This document shows, one piece after another, positions 1-7,914 of a stretch of 64,000 bases of DNA. Position numbers and translations under genes: made by a program. Every line of letters begins with the position of its first letter. Position 1 is the stretch's first letter. The stretch spans positions 3,534,001-3,598,000 of the forward strand of contig NZ_CP007139.1 of the NCBI RefSeq assembly GCF_000724625.1, read 5' to 3'. The notes beneath the pieces were generated by a model. That model saw nothing but the letters and a program-made list of their open reading frames with translations. It was not told the origin of the DNA and made no database searches. This stretch comes from Fimbriimonas ginsengisoli Gsoil 348. Lineage in GTDB: Bacteria; Armatimonadota; Fimbriimonadia; Fimbriimonadales; Fimbriimonadaceae.

Positions 1-492
1 CGAACCATCTTTGCGCACCGCGAATATGGGAGGGTGGTAGCCCATCTCGCGCTTGCGAACGCTGGCAATGAAGCCGATACGGTAAGCGGGGTGGATACCG
101 CGCAACCTCAACGGAACCAGATCCTCGACTGAGCGGCCCACGAGCTCGGCGGCGGGATAACCGAAAAGAAGGGCGGCGTTCTCGTTTACCCGATGGATCA
201 TCCCGGTCAAGGCGTTTACTACCAGAATGGCTTCGGGCGCGGCGTCGAGGAGCGCATGGAATCTTGCCTCCAGCGAGTTGGCGGCGTTCTCGGCCCGTTT
301 TCGGAGCGCGCGCTCGTACATCACCGCCGCATTGTCCGTCGGCTCAAGCTGGTCCGCTCGCTTCGAGGCTCGATCTAAGACTTGCTGGAGCTGGGTCGGA
401 AGCAGCCCGAACTGGCGGCAAACCTCAAGGTCAGGTGCGCCTTCGCAGATCTGGCGAATGATTTCCCGATCCTTCTTGCTAAGCCCTTCCAC
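1..492 (-). CDS. PAS-domain regulator with degenerate N-terminal HTH (partial, C-terminus beyond window)
   Basis: The reading frame runs off the left edge; 164 codons are visible. The only usable start in frame is GTG at 490-492, because an in-frame TGA lies just upstream. Residues ~1-45 (VEGLSKKDREIIRQICEG) resemble the LuxR-type helix-turn-helix of the next gene upstream but look eroded. A short coiled linker follows, then a PAS domain from about residue 78 (DAAPEAILVVNALTG, ENAALLFGYPAAELVGRSV) ending at the edge with the typical RKDGS. It starts 20 bases after the stop of the neighbouring HTH-PAS gene, so the pair is probably one transcript and a tandem duplication. It is likely a cytoplasmic sensor or transcription factor; the PAS ligand is unknown. 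Confidence 0.75.
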   Translation of the reverse strand, partial: MEGLSKKDREIIRQICEGAPDLEVCRQFGLLPTQLQQVLDRASKRADQLEPTDNAAVMYERALRKRAENAANSLEARFHALLDAAPEAILVVNALTGMIHRVNENAALLFGYPAAELVGRSVEDLVPLRLRGIHPAYRIGFIASVRKREMGYHPPIFAVRKDGS

Positions 493-512
493 CTCTGTAC
501 TATAACCGACGG

Positions 513-1172
513 CTACTCTTCAACCGCACGGAGAACGCTCGTAACGAGAAGCCCGTTAGGGGTGGGAATTGCCGAGAGCGCCGCCCGCACGATGATTTCT
601 TTCCCATCCTTGCGCAATGCGGGAGTCTGAAGGTGTTCTCCCATCGTCCGCCTCCGCGGATCGTTGACGTACGCGGCCCGGTGCTCCTGATGCACTTCGC
701 GAAACCGTTCGGGGATCAGTGCCACCAACGCGAGGCCGTTCATCTCACCCGCGTCGTATCCGAACAGCTCGTGCGCCGCTCGGTTGGCTGTCTTGACCGT
801 GCCGGACTCGAAAACTAAGACCATCGCATCCGGAGCGTTATCGATCAGATCGTAGTAGAACGAATTCTCGTCCGGATCCTGGATCACCGCGTTCCTAAGC
901 TGCGAAATGAGCTGGGCGTTTTCCTGCCGCATCAGCTCCAATGCCTCTTCCTGTTGCGCTCGTAGGTGGATGCTGACGAGTTCCGTGCGGTTGTACGGAC
1001 CGATCTTGATTCGCACCCGGCCCCAATAGGTGCCGACGGTCGCCTCGCTGATCCCCAGTCGTTGCGCGATAGCGGTGTCAGTCAACCCTTCGGAGGCGAA
1101 TTTGATGAGCTGCAGCTCACGCGGGGAAAGTTGAGGCGACTGTCTCTCTGCCGGCATAGCTTCGCGGTCCAA
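513..1172 (-). CDS. LuxR-type HTH / PAS-domain transcriptional regulator
   Basis: 219 aa. Residues ~14-60 (LSPRELQLIKFASEGLTDTA, then IAQRLGISEATVGTYWGRVR) form a clear LuxR/GerE-type DNA-binding helix-turn-helix. A short helical linker follows, and residues ~105-215 are a PAS domain (DNAPDAMVLVFESG, ANRAAHELFGYDAGE, ALRKDGKEI). The order is reversed from most LuxR regulators: DNA-binding domain first, sensor last. The protein has no receiver or kinase domain, so it probably senses a small molecule or redox state directly through PAS. The gene is followed after 20 bases by a paralogue with the same architecture. Start ATG at 1170-1172; an internal ATG at codon 6 is also possible. Confidence 0.85.
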   Translation of the reverse strand: MDREAMPAERQSPQLSPRELQLIKFASEGLTDTAIAQRLGISEATVGTYWGRVRIKIGPYNRTELVSIHLRAQQEEALELMRQENAQLISQLRNAVIQDPDENSFYYDLIDNAPDAMVLVFESGTVKTANRAAHELFGYDAGEMNGLALVALIPERFREVHQEHRAAYVNDPRRRTMGEHLQTPALRKDGKEIIVRAALSAIPTPNGLLVTSVLRAVEE

Positions 1173-1291
1173 ATCGTGTTTAGGCCTCTGACCAGCCTAT
1201 TTCCGATTCTACCGACACACAGCGACCCGGTATCGTCCGTGAAAGCAAAGAGTTGCTTATCTCACCGATTCGCCTTCAACGTGGCCTCGGG

Positions 1292-1582
1292 TTACCGAGG
1301 AGCGAGGTTCTCCGCGCCAATGGTCACGAGCACGCGTGAGCCAGATCTTCTCGCCTCGAACGGCGTACGGCCGCCACCGATCCAGAGAATATGCCCTAGC
1401 AAGGGCAACTCCGATGAGATACGACGCTGCACCTCGTCGGCATCCGTTTCCGCAAAGATCAAATCCGACGCAATCGGCTCGTTGGTGTCGGCCAAAGATT
1501 CGTTTGCCATCGCCGAATAAGCTTCTTCTACGGCCGACTCGATTTCGTTTCTAAATTTAGCGACATTCATTTTCTCGCTCAT
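1292..1582 (-). CDS. small hypothetical protein
   Basis: 96 aa from the ATG at 1580-1582 (MSEKMNVAKFRNEIESAVEE); the ATG at 1568-1570 would give 92 aa. The frame stays open far upstream, but that upstream part lies opposite the flavodoxin gene and reads like a shadow. The sequence is acidic and mixed helical at the N-terminus and ends in a Gly/Arg-rich, strand-like segment (LLGHILWIGGGRT, GSRVLVTIG). No family is recognised. It is divergent from the flavodoxin gene at 1760, and the ~180 bases between them could hold promoters for both. No convincing ribosome-binding site is seen, so it remains a moderate-confidence gene. Confidence 0.45.
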   Translation of the reverse strand: MSEKMNVAKFRNEIESAVEEAYSAMANESLADTNEPIASDLIFAETDADEVQRRISSELPLLGHILWIGGGRTPFEARRSGSRVLVTIGAENLAPR

Positions 1583-1759
1583 TCTGTGGGCGAGATTCCC
1601 GCGGCGACCAGTCAGCGGTTCCATGTCCGGGGAAAGGATTACGGCCGATGCCTCCTCGCCCAATGCGCGTTTGGCGTCCTGCTTTCCATGGACGGAGTAG
1701 TCGTGACTGGCTAAAAGAAGCCCGTCGATTAAGAATGAATTCGTTGGAGACAGCAGACC

Positions 1760-2332
1760 ATGAAGCGAATCGCGCTCGTTATTTCCACCCAGTACGGACA
1801 GACCGCCAAGATCGCGGATCGTATAAAGGAGATTCTCCGGGAAGCCGGCCACGAGCCGTCGGTCTTCCTGGTCAGCTCGAAAGGCGATCTCGGATCTGTT
1901 CCGATCGACCGGTTCGATGCCGCCATCTTGGGAGCCCCCGTCTACGCCGGCAGTTTTCCGAAGCTCCTCATCGAATGGGCAAAGCTTCACGGTAAGACTC
2001 TGGGCCAAATACCGACCGCGTTCTATTCCGTTAGCCTGAACGCCGCCGATAAAAGACCGGAGGCCAGAAAGGAGGATATTCGCCTCCTGACCCAGTTCCT
2101 CAACCAAACCGGTCTCAAGACGCGCTACACCGCCAGCCTCATCGGAGCGATCAAGTATCGCCAGTACGGCTTTCTCAAGCGGTGGCTGTTGAAGAGGATC
2201 TGCAGAGCGGCCGGAGGGCCGACGGATACCTCTCGGGATCACGAGCTCACCGATTGGACGGCGGTGGCAGCCTTTGCCGAAGAGTTTTCCAACTCGCTGG
2301 CCGAAGCTCGACCCAAGGCGTTCGTCCGATAG
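1760..2332 (+). CDS. flavodoxin-domain protein, HemG-like protoporphyrinogen oxidase family
   Basis: 190 aa. The N-terminus KRIALVISTQYGQTAKIADR is the FMN-phosphate loop of the flavodoxin_5 family, to which menaquinone-dependent protoporphyrinogen oxidase HemG belongs. The second FMN-contact region is AAILGAPVYAGSFPK at about residues 53-67, and FYSVSLNA follows near residue 90. Length is close to that of HemG (~180 aa). No other haem genes are nearby, so substrate assignment is inferred from family only; a general flavodoxin reductase role is possible. A GGAGA ribosome-binding site lies a few bases before the start. The following membrane protein begins 21 bases downstream and is probably co-transcribed. 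Confidence 0.75.
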   Translation: MKRIALVISTQYGQTAKIADRIKEILREAGHEPSVFLVSSKGDLGSVPIDRFDAAILGAPVYAGSFPKLLIEWAKLHGKTLGQIPTAFYSVSLNAADKRPEARKEDIRLLTQFLNQTGLKTRYTASLIGAIKYRQYGFLKRWLLKRICRAAGGPTDTSRDHELTDWTAVAAFAEEFSNSLAEARPKAFVR

Positions 2333-2353
2333 CGAATATCCGGGAGCATTTCG

Positions 2354-3412
2354 ATGGTTCAAACAAAGGAGAGGCTCGAAGTTTCCCCCGTATCGGAGTC
2401 CCGCGAGCCTGCGCATGTCGAAATCCCAGAGCCGGCCGCCGACCGGCGGTCGGCAATATTGGTTGGTTTTGGCCTCTTTGCCTTTGGGCTATTTCACGCC
2501 TTGCCCGGAATGATCGCCACCGCGAGGCCCCAATCTCGAACGAGTCTCCTGATCGCCGTCGCCCTATGGACGGGAGCTTCCGTCGGCTTCGTCGCCGCCG
2601 CTTACGGAGTGTGGGGCTTTCCCGGCCTCCGCCGAGTTTGGGTTCTGCTTGCGGTCATCGCCTCCGCCTGTTCCCTCGTCCTGCTGGGTTTCTATCCCTT
2701 GGCAGCGTTCTGGCCGCTCGCTGTCTTGCAAGTCGCGGCCTTGGTCGGCGCCCGCTTCGAGATTCATGCCCTCACTCCTCGGCGAACCGGCATCGGCCCG
2801 CTGGTTCGCCGCGGAATCGCCTCTCTGATGCTCGCCTACGGCGCCGCCGTCATTCTCCTTCATCCCTGGTATCAGAATTGGGGGGCGACGGACGAGGAGA
2901 TCGTGAGGCCGATGATCGGCGATCCTTCGGACGGTAATCGTTTGCACCTCATCAACCACGTGGTGACCGTAAAGGCGAGTCCGGAGACGGTGTGGTCCTA
3001 TCTCATTCAGCTCGGGCAAGACCGCGCCGGCTTCTACAGTTACGATTTCCTCGAACGCATGGCCGGCACCGGAATCCATAACGTGTACGAGATTCGCCCG
3101 GAATGGCAGAGCCGCAAGGAAGGGGATTTCTTGCGGTCCTGCCCGCCCGACTGGATGGGCGGACGATTGCCCGCTCTTACCGGCTGGAAAATTGGAATGG
3201 TAGAGCCGAATCGGCTCCTTTATCTAGAGACGTGGGGTCCCATGTGGCTTCGTCCGCAACCCGACGGCACCACCCGCCTTGGCGTCCGCACCGATATCGG
3301 CGCCGTCCCATTTCTAGCCGCACCCCTCGAGCTCTTCCTCTTCGAACCGATCCACTTCGTCATGGAACAGCGGATGCTACGCACTCTCAAGGAGCTCTCA
3401 GAACGAAAGTAG
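2354..3412 (+). CDS. membrane protein with C-terminal SRPBCC (polyketide cyclase-like) domain
   Basis: 352 aa. After ~30 polar residues come about five predicted membrane helices (residues ~35-180; for example ILVGFGLFAFGLFHALPGM and WVLLAVIASACSLVLLGFYP). A soluble START/SRPBCC-fold domain follows from about residue 200 (INHVVTVKASPETVWSYLIQ, then LGQDRAGFYSYDFLERMAG), ending with a C-terminal helix (EPIHFVMEQRMLRTLKEL). Proteins of this build are usually annotated only as SRPBCC-domain proteins; the ligand is unknown. A GGGAG Shine-Dalgarno precedes the ATG. The gene follows the flavodoxin gene by 21 bases. The next feature is tRNA-Gln on the opposite strand. Confidence 0.75.
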   Translation: MVQTKERLEVSPVSESREPAHVEIPEPAADRRSAILVGFGLFAFGLFHALPGMIATARPQSRTSLLIAVALWTGASVGFVAAAYGVWGFPGLRRVWVLLAVIASACSLVLLGFYPLAAFWPLAVLQVAALVGARFEIHALTPRRTGIGPLVRRGIASLMLAYGAAVILLHPWYQNWGATDEEIVRPMIGDPSDGNRLHLINHVVTVKASPETVWSYLIQLGQDRAGFYSYDFLERMAGTGIHNVYEIRPEWQSRKEGDFLRSCPPDWMGGRLPALTGWKIGMVEPNRLLYLETWGPMWLRPQPDGTTRLGVRTDIGAVPFLAAPLELFLFEPIHFVMEQRMLRTLKELSERK

Positions 3413-3485
3413 CGACCGTGTCCGGTCGCTGGGACGCGCCAAAGAATGGCGTCACAGGGTGGCAGTCCTGCGAAAAGAGGGGAAG

Positions 3486-3561
3486 TGGCTGCCGGACTAG
3501 GTCTCGAACCTAGAACCTTCTGAGTCAGAGTCAGACGCTCTGCCAATTGAGCTATCCGGCA
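3486..3561 (-). tRNA. tRNA-Gln (anticodon CUG), CCA encoded
   Basis: The complement of this interval folds as a full cloverleaf: 7-bp acceptor TGCCGGA/TCCGGCA, D-arm GCTC/GAGC, 5-bp anticodon stem TCTGA/TCAGA with loop CTCTGAC (anticodon CTG, reading CAG), and T-arm CTAGG-TTCGAGA-CCTAG. Discriminator G73 is followed by an encoded CCA. The U1-A72 pair, G73, and anticodon U35 and G36 match known glutaminyl-tRNA synthetase identity elements. The gene lies 35 bases downstream of glnS on the same strand. Confidence 0.95.
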
Positions 3562-3596
3562 ATGCCGCGAATATTTTACCCAAGAGTTTTCGTGGG

Positions 3597-5303
3597 CTAC
3601 CCCGGCTTGTTTGCGGCTTTTTCGGTCTTCGCCCAAGAATCGCGCAGGGTCACCGTGCGGTTGAATCGCAGTTGACCGGGAGTCGAATCCTGGTCGACGC
3701 AGAAATAGCCGAGCCGCTCGAACTGATAGCGGGTCCCGGGAACGGTCCCCGCAACGCTTGGTTCGACGAAGCAGGTCCCGATCTTCAACGAATCGGGATT
3801 CAGGTTCGAGATGTAGCTCTCCCCCTCTTCCATCTCGTCGGGGTCGGCTTTCATAAACAGATGGTCGTAGAGCCGAACCTCGGCGGTCAGCGCGGTTGGC
3901 GCGGCTACCCAGTGCAGGGTCCCTTTCACCTTCCGCCCGTCCGGAGCGTCGCCGCCTCGAGTCTCCGGGTCGTAGGTGCAGTGCAACTCGACGATCTGGC
4001 CGTTTTCGTCTTTCACAACGTCGACGCACTTGATGAAATAGCCGTAGCGCAGACGGACTTCGCGTCCCGGTGCAAGACGGAAGAACTTGGGTGGTGGCTC
4101 CTCGCGGAAGTCGTCTTGTTCAATGTAAAGCTCCCGCGCAAACGGCACCTTGCGCGAGCCGGCGTCCGGATCCTCAGGGTTGTTTATCGCATCGAGTTGC
4201 TCAATCTGTTCTGCTGGATAGTTCAGTAGAACGACTTTGAGCGGATTGATGACGCCCATTACTCGCAGAGCCCGTTTGTTCAAGTCCTCGCGCACGCAGT
4301 CGTCCAGCACGTGGACCTCGATGACGCTGTCTGCTTTCGTAAGTCCGATTCGGCGGCAGAACTCGCGGATCGCCTCCGGCGTGTAACCCCGGCGGCGCAT
4401 CCCGATCAGCGTCGGCATGCGCGGGTCGTCGTACCCATCCACGTGGCCGCCCTTCACCAGTTCGATGAAGCGCCGCTTGCTCATCACCGTGTGGGTCATC
4501 TTCAGCCGCGGGAATTCGATCTGTCGCGGATGGTAGATCCCAAGCTCGTCCAAGAACCAGTCGTACAGCGGCCGGTGGATCTCATATTCAAGCGAGCAGA
4601 GTGAGTGCGTCACCCCCTCGATCGAATCCTCGTTCCCATGCGCCCAGTCGTACGACGGGTAGATGCACCATTTATCCCCTTGTCGATGGTGCTCCGCATG
4701 CCGGATCCGGTACATCACCGGGTCTCGCATGTGGATGTTTGGCGAGGCCATATCGATCTTGGCGCGCAGAGTTCGCGCGCCGTCCGGAAACTCCCCGGCT
4801 CGCATCCGGGCGAACAGATCCAGGTTTTCCTCCACGCTTCGGTCGCGCCAAGGGCTCTCGGTTCCCGGCGTCGTCAGCGTCCCGCGCATCTGCCCCATCT
4901 CTTCGGCCGAAAGATCGCAGACGAACGCCTTCCCCTTCTTAATAAGGTCGACCGCCCACTCGTACATCTGCTCGAAGTAGTCGGATGCGAAGCAGAGCCG
5001 GTCGCCCCAATCGGTACCGAGCCAGCGGACGTCCTCGATGATCCCGTCGACGAACTCCTGTTCCTCTTTCAGCGGGTTCGTGTCGTCGAACCGGAGATTG
5101 AACAAGCCTCCAAAGTCGAGCGCGATCCCATAGTTGATCCAGATCGCCTTGGCGTGGCCGATGTGGAGGTATGCGTTCGGCTCCGGCGGAAAGCGCGTGT
5201 GCACGCTTTGGAATCGCCCTTCGCGTAAATCTTCCTTGATCGCGTCGCGGATATAGTCGCTGGGCGTTTCGTTGGTTGCGATATCGAGAGGATTGTCCGT
5301 AAT
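3597..5303 (-). CDS. glnS: glutaminyl-tRNA synthetase, probable AUU start
   Basis: Class I synthetase that charges tRNA-Gln directly. HIGH motif ([16 protein letters not shown]) near residues 37-52, MSKRR signature in the middle, and the GlnRS-type anticodon-binding beta-barrels through the C-terminus ([18 protein letters not shown]). The first standard start in frame, GTG at 5204, would remove the conserved N-terminal stretch seen in GlnRS proteins, here [19 protein letters not shown]. The frame is open upstream to a TGA, with no ATG, GTG or TTG. It contains ATT at 5301-5303 preceded, 6 bases away, by a near-perfect GGAGGTGA ribosome-binding site. I therefore call AUU as start, giving 568 aa (E. 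coli GlnRS is 554). tRNA-Gln follows 35 bases downstream. Confidence 0.92.
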   Translation of the reverse strand: MTDNPLDIATNETPSDYIRDAIKEDLREGRFQSVHTRFPPEPNAYLHIGHAKAIWINYGIALDFGGLFNLRFDDTNPLKEEQEFVDGIIEDVRWLGTDWGDRLCFASDYFEQMYEWAVDLIKKGKAFVCDLSAEEMGQMRGTLTTPGTESPWRDRSVEENLDLFARMRAGEFPDGARTLRAKIDMASPNIHMRDPVMYRIRHAEHHRQGDKWCIYPSYDWAHGNEDSIEGVTHSLCSLEYEIHRPLYDWFLDELGIYHPRQIEFPRLKMTHTVMSKRRFIELVKGGHVDGYDDPRMPTLIGMRRRGYTPEAIREFCRRIGLTKADSVIEVHVLDDCVREDLNKRALRVMGVINPLKVVLLNYPAEQIEQLDAINNPEDPDAGSRKVPFARELYIEQDDFREEPPPKFFRLAPGREVRLRYGYFIKCVDVVKDENGQIVELHCTYDPETRGGDAPDGRKVKGTLHWVAAPTALTAEVRLYDHLFMKADPDEMEEGESYISNLNPDSLKIGTCFVEPSVAGTVPGTRYQFERLGYFCVDQDSTPGQLRFNRTVTLRDSWAKTEKAANKPG

Positions 5304-5394
5304 GCTCGTTCACCTCCGCGTCGGTTACGCGGCTATGGATAGTATGGCGTACCCGCCCCGAACTACCTGCCGCTTCAAACCTGTTGAAGTTTCC

Positions 5395-6129
5395 ATGCTG
5401 ATTGAGTCCGTGCTCATGTCGATGCTTGCGCTGTCCGGACCGGCGCCCAAGCTGATCGCGATCCAGGAATGGAAAGGAAGCAAGCGCGTACGGGCATGGA
5501 CGCCCGAAGGGAAGCCGCTGCCTACGATCATCCCAGTCGACCGAAGCGACGGCGTCTCTCCCCGTATCACGCCTGCGATCGAACTCGTGGCCGTGATCCC
5601 AAACGCCGAGAACGAAGAGTTTCCCAACGTCTATTGGAAAATCGTGCGTGGTCTGAAGGGCTACTACGACTCATCGGCTTGGAAAGACCATGACCCCGCC
5701 TCGAAGTTGGCCGCCTTCTCGCTCGTCGGCTTCGCTAAGGGCCGGGAAGCGACCGTCGACCTGTTCGTCGCCGCCGGGCCGCCGCACCCCATCACTCCTA
5801 CGGCCACGCTCAAGCGAGGGGTCTGGCAAAGTGTTGGGCCCGGCTTCCGCGTCCGCTACACCGTCAGCCGGCGTATGAACGACCTACGTCGATGGTGGAA
5901 CCAACCGTCTCTCGAGCTCGAAATTCCCGAAAAATACGCCAACTGGGACATCGTGCCTGAGATGAAACTCGGTGGGCACAACCTGACGGTCGTCGGTTAC
6001 CCAAGCCACACGCGGCGCCGAGTTATCGAACTTGAAAACGGAGCGGGAGATACCGCGGCCCTCACCCTTTTGGGCCGCCCGTACATCGGGCACCGCTTTG
6101 AGCATGTTCGTTTGCGGCCGAACGGCTAA
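5395..6129 (+). CDS. hypothetical secreted protein
   Basis: 244 aa from ATG 5395. The frame is open upstream to 5272, but earlier starts would overlap the glnS start region, and the 5395 start gives a plausible short signal-like N-terminus (MLIESVLMSMLALSGPAP). The rest is mixed strand-rich sequence with WKIVRGLKGYYDSSAWKD in the centre and a basic C-terminal half. No family is recognised. It is divergent from glnS, so a shared promoter region lies at about 5304-5394. A hairpin at 6204-6240 sits between this gene and the convergent ABC permease. Confidence 0.6.
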   Translation: MLIESVLMSMLALSGPAPKLIAIQEWKGSKRVRAWTPEGKPLPTIIPVDRSDGVSPRITPAIELVAVIPNAENEEFPNVYWKIVRGLKGYYDSSAWKDHDPASKLAAFSLVGFAKGREATVDLFVAAGPPHPITPTATLKRGVWQSVGPGFRVRYTVSRRMNDLRRWWNQPSLELEIPEKYANWDIVPEMKLGGHNLTVVGYPSHTRRRVIELENGAGDTAALTLLGRPYIGHRFEHVRLRPNG

Positions 6130-6148
6130 CGGAGGGTGGCGAACGTAC

Positions 6149-6182
6149 GTCCGCCGTGGCCGGTCTGGAGACCGGCGGTCCT
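6149..6182. repeat. short dispersed palindrome (GGTCTGGAGACC family)
   Basis: Contains the palindromic core CCGGTCTGGAGACCGG flanked by GTCCGCC and GGCGGTCC. Related copies lie at 13628-13650, 13705-13728, 18852-18873 (opposite orientation) and, degenerate, 62632-62659. All are intergenic. Confidence 0.6.
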
Positions 6183-6203
6183 TCCGGATTTCTCCACCCC
6201 CAA

Positions 6204-6240
6204 CCCCCTCCTCATCGCACGAACATCGACGAGGAGGGGG
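6204..6240. terminator. hairpin between convergent genes
   Basis: Perfect 10-bp inverted repeat CCCCCTCCTC / GAGGAGGGGG with a 17-base loop, located between the convergent genes ending at 6129 (+) and 6249 (-). There is no U-run, so it may be a bidirectional terminator or a repetitive element. GC-rich relatives with the same G/A-rich arms lie at 10220-10266. Confidence 0.4.
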
Positions 6241-6248
6241 CTCCGGAA

Positions 6249-7028
6249 TTACCTTAAGGCTTTCTTGAACGACCCCAACGTCAGCGTGACCATGATTACG
6301 AAGAGGGTGGTCGCGACCAGAAACCCTTGCCAGATGGCGGGGTTGCCCCAGCCGGTTAGGACGAGGGCTCGGACGCCTTCGATGATGTAGGTGACCGGGT
6401 TGTACGACGCGATCAGACGGAAGGTCGGCGGCAAGAGCGGCATCGGCGCCTGCGAAGTGGTCAGGTACAGGAAAGGGAAGACCACTACGAAGAGCGACTG
6501 CACGAGCCGGGCGTTCTGGGTGCGGAGCGCGGAGATCATGCTGACGCAACTCCAAGCCATGGCGAAGATCATCAGCATCGCGAAGATCGCGAGGAGGCCG
6601 AGAACGCCGGTCTGGATTCGCACGCCCACCAACAGCAGCAAGACCACGACGATCGTGCCCTGCATCACCGCCTGAACCGCGACCTCGGTCAGGCGTCCCA
6701 AAATGATCGTTAGCCGGCTGATCGGCATGATCAGCAGCTTCTTAAAGTATCCGTTCGAGATGTCTTGCACCAGCTCGATCCCCGCGTTTCCCGAGGAGAA
6801 GAAGACGGCCGTGAAGAGCGCAGTCGGCGCGATGAAGTCGCGATAGGTGATGCTTGGCGGAAAGCCGGGCACCTTCGAGAACGCATCGAGCGACGACGAG
6901 TTCACGACGAAGAAGAAGATCGGAATAAACAGCGACGGGATCAGCGCCAACAAAGGCCGCCAGATCTGCTTGATGCTCCGAATCGAGAGGTAGTACCAGT
7001 CGGAAAAGAAAGTGCTCATCGGTCTCAC
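6249..7028 (-). CDS. ABC-2 type transporter permease
   Basis: 259 aa with about six membrane helices in the ABC-2 arrangement: one N-terminal helix (LLALIPSLFIPIFFFVV), a cluster in the middle (AVMQGTIVVVLLLLVGV, GLLAIFAMLMIFAMAW) and a C-terminal hydrophobic stretch. The segment IASYNPVTYIIEGVRALVL is typical of DrrB/NodJ-like permeases. GTG start at 7026-7028 overlaps the stop of the ATPase gene by 4 bases (GTGA), so translation is coupled; ATG at 7017-7019 is an alternative. With the upstream ATPase it forms a simple export system; the substrate (drug, lipid or glycan) cannot be read from sequence. Confidence 0.9.
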   Translation of the reverse strand: MRPMSTFFSDWYYLSIRSIKQIWRPLLALIPSLFIPIFFFVVNSSSLDAFSKVPGFPPSITYRDFIAPTALFTAVFFSSGNAGIELVQDISNGYFKKLLIMPISRLTIILGRLTEVAVQAVMQGTIVVVLLLLVGVRIQTGVLGLLAIFAMLMIFAMAWSCVSMISALRTQNARLVQSLFVVVFPFLYLTTSQAPMPLLPPTFRLIASYNPVTYIIEGVRALVLTGWGNPAIWQGFLVATTLFVIMVTLTLGSFKKALR

Positions 7029-7816
7029 ATTCGGTTGCGCGAGTAAGGATCGGTGGCGTTCAGATTGACCTCTTCATCGCCGAGGTTGCTTCCCGTCGTG
7101 CGGAGGAAAACATCCTCTAGGTTCTTCGCTTCGTGTTTCGCCAGAAGCTCAGGGACCGTCCCTTCGGTAACGATCTGCCCCTTATCCATAATCGCGAGCC
7201 GATCGCAAAGCGTCTCCGCTTCCTCCATAAAGTGGGTGGTCAAGAAGATCGTCATCCCGGCCCGGTTTAGCTCGCGAAGGTGATTCCAGATGAGCTGGCG
7301 CGCATGCGGATCCAGACCTTGCGTCGGTTCGTCTAGGAAGAGAATCTTGGGTTCGTGCATCAATGAGAGCGCCAAATCGAAGCGCCGGCGCATGCCTCCC
7401 GAGTAGGTGGCGGTAAACCGGTCGGCGACCTTCTCCAGCTCCACCAGCTTTAGCAGCTTGTCGACTTGGCTGGCAATCCGATCGGTGGGTAGGTGGTAAA
7501 GCCGCCCGTGCAAGTGAAGCATCTCGCGAGCGGTGGACGTCTCGTCCAGGCCGATCTCCTGCATCGCGAAGCCCACTCGCCGGTAGATCTCCTGCGGCTT
7601 TTCCTCGAACTTGAGGCCGTCGATCCTTATGTCGCCGCTGGTCCGCTTAACTAGATTGACCAGCATATTGATCGTGGTCGTCTTGCCGGCGCCGTTCGGA
7701 CCAAGAAACCCGAAGAACTCGCCCGCCTGGACGGAGAACGTGACGCCGCGAACCGCCTCGACTCCGCCTGGGTACGTTTTCTTGAGGTCTTTAACTTCAA
7801 TAATGTTGTCGGGCAT
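7025..7816 (-). CDS. ABC transporter ATP-binding protein (DrrA/CcmA-like)
   Basis: 263 aa. Walker A GPNGAGKTTT near residues 39-48, signature motif YSGGMRRRFDLA, Walker B ILFLDEPTQGLDP, and the switch histidine in LTTHFMEEAE. The C-terminal extension after the ATPase core is ~50 aa, as in drug/polyketide exporter ATPases. It is the first gene of a two-gene operon with the ABC-2 permease (4-base overlap). It is divergent from the blaI-type repressor at 7915; the 98-base gap holds the repressor operator and a TATACT box on each strand, so the exporter could fall under the same control, but no second operator is seen near its own start. Confidence 0.93.
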   Translation of the reverse strand: MPDNIIEVKDLKKTYPGGVEAVRGVTFSVQAGEFFGFLGPNGAGKTTTINMLVNLVKRTSGDIRIDGLKFEEKPQEIYRRVGFAMQEIGLDETSTAREMLHLHGRLYHLPTDRIASQVDKLLKLVELEKVADRFTATYSGGMRRRFDLALSLMHEPKILFLDEPTQGLDPHARQLIWNHLRELNRAGMTIFLTTHFMEEAETLCDRLAIMDKGQIVTEGTVPELLAKHEAKNLEDVFLRTTGSNLGDEEVNLNATDPYSRNRM

Positions 7817-7867
7817 TGTCTCTAAGTATACGTAGTGAGCGGTTAAGTGTCCGCGAAAAGAAAATCG

Positions 7868-7897
7868 TTGGGCAGATTCCGAATTCGTGGTTATACT
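7868..7897 (+). promoter_or_regulatory. predicted sigma-70-type promoter of the blaI-like gene
   Basis: -35-like TTGGGC at 7868-7873, 18-base spacer, and a strong -10 TATACT at 7892-7897. Transcription would start near 7904, inside the operator, leaving a leader of only about 11 bases with no Shine-Dalgarno before the ATG at 7915. Confidence 0.4.
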
Positions 7898-7914
7898 GAC
7901 TACACAGTGTAGTC
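7898..7914. promoter_or_regulatory. BlaI/MecI-type operator
   Basis: Inverted repeat GACTACAC-A-GTGTAGTC (8-bp arms, 1-base centre) ending immediately before the start codon of the repressor gene. It contains the TACA/TGTA half-sites typical of BlaI/MecI dyads. Its place over the predicted transcription start implies autorepression. Confidence 0.7.

Noticed and set aside
1583-2416. N-terminal extension of the small minus-strand gene to 374 aa
   Set aside because: That part lies antisense to the flavodoxin gene and has no recognisable domain.
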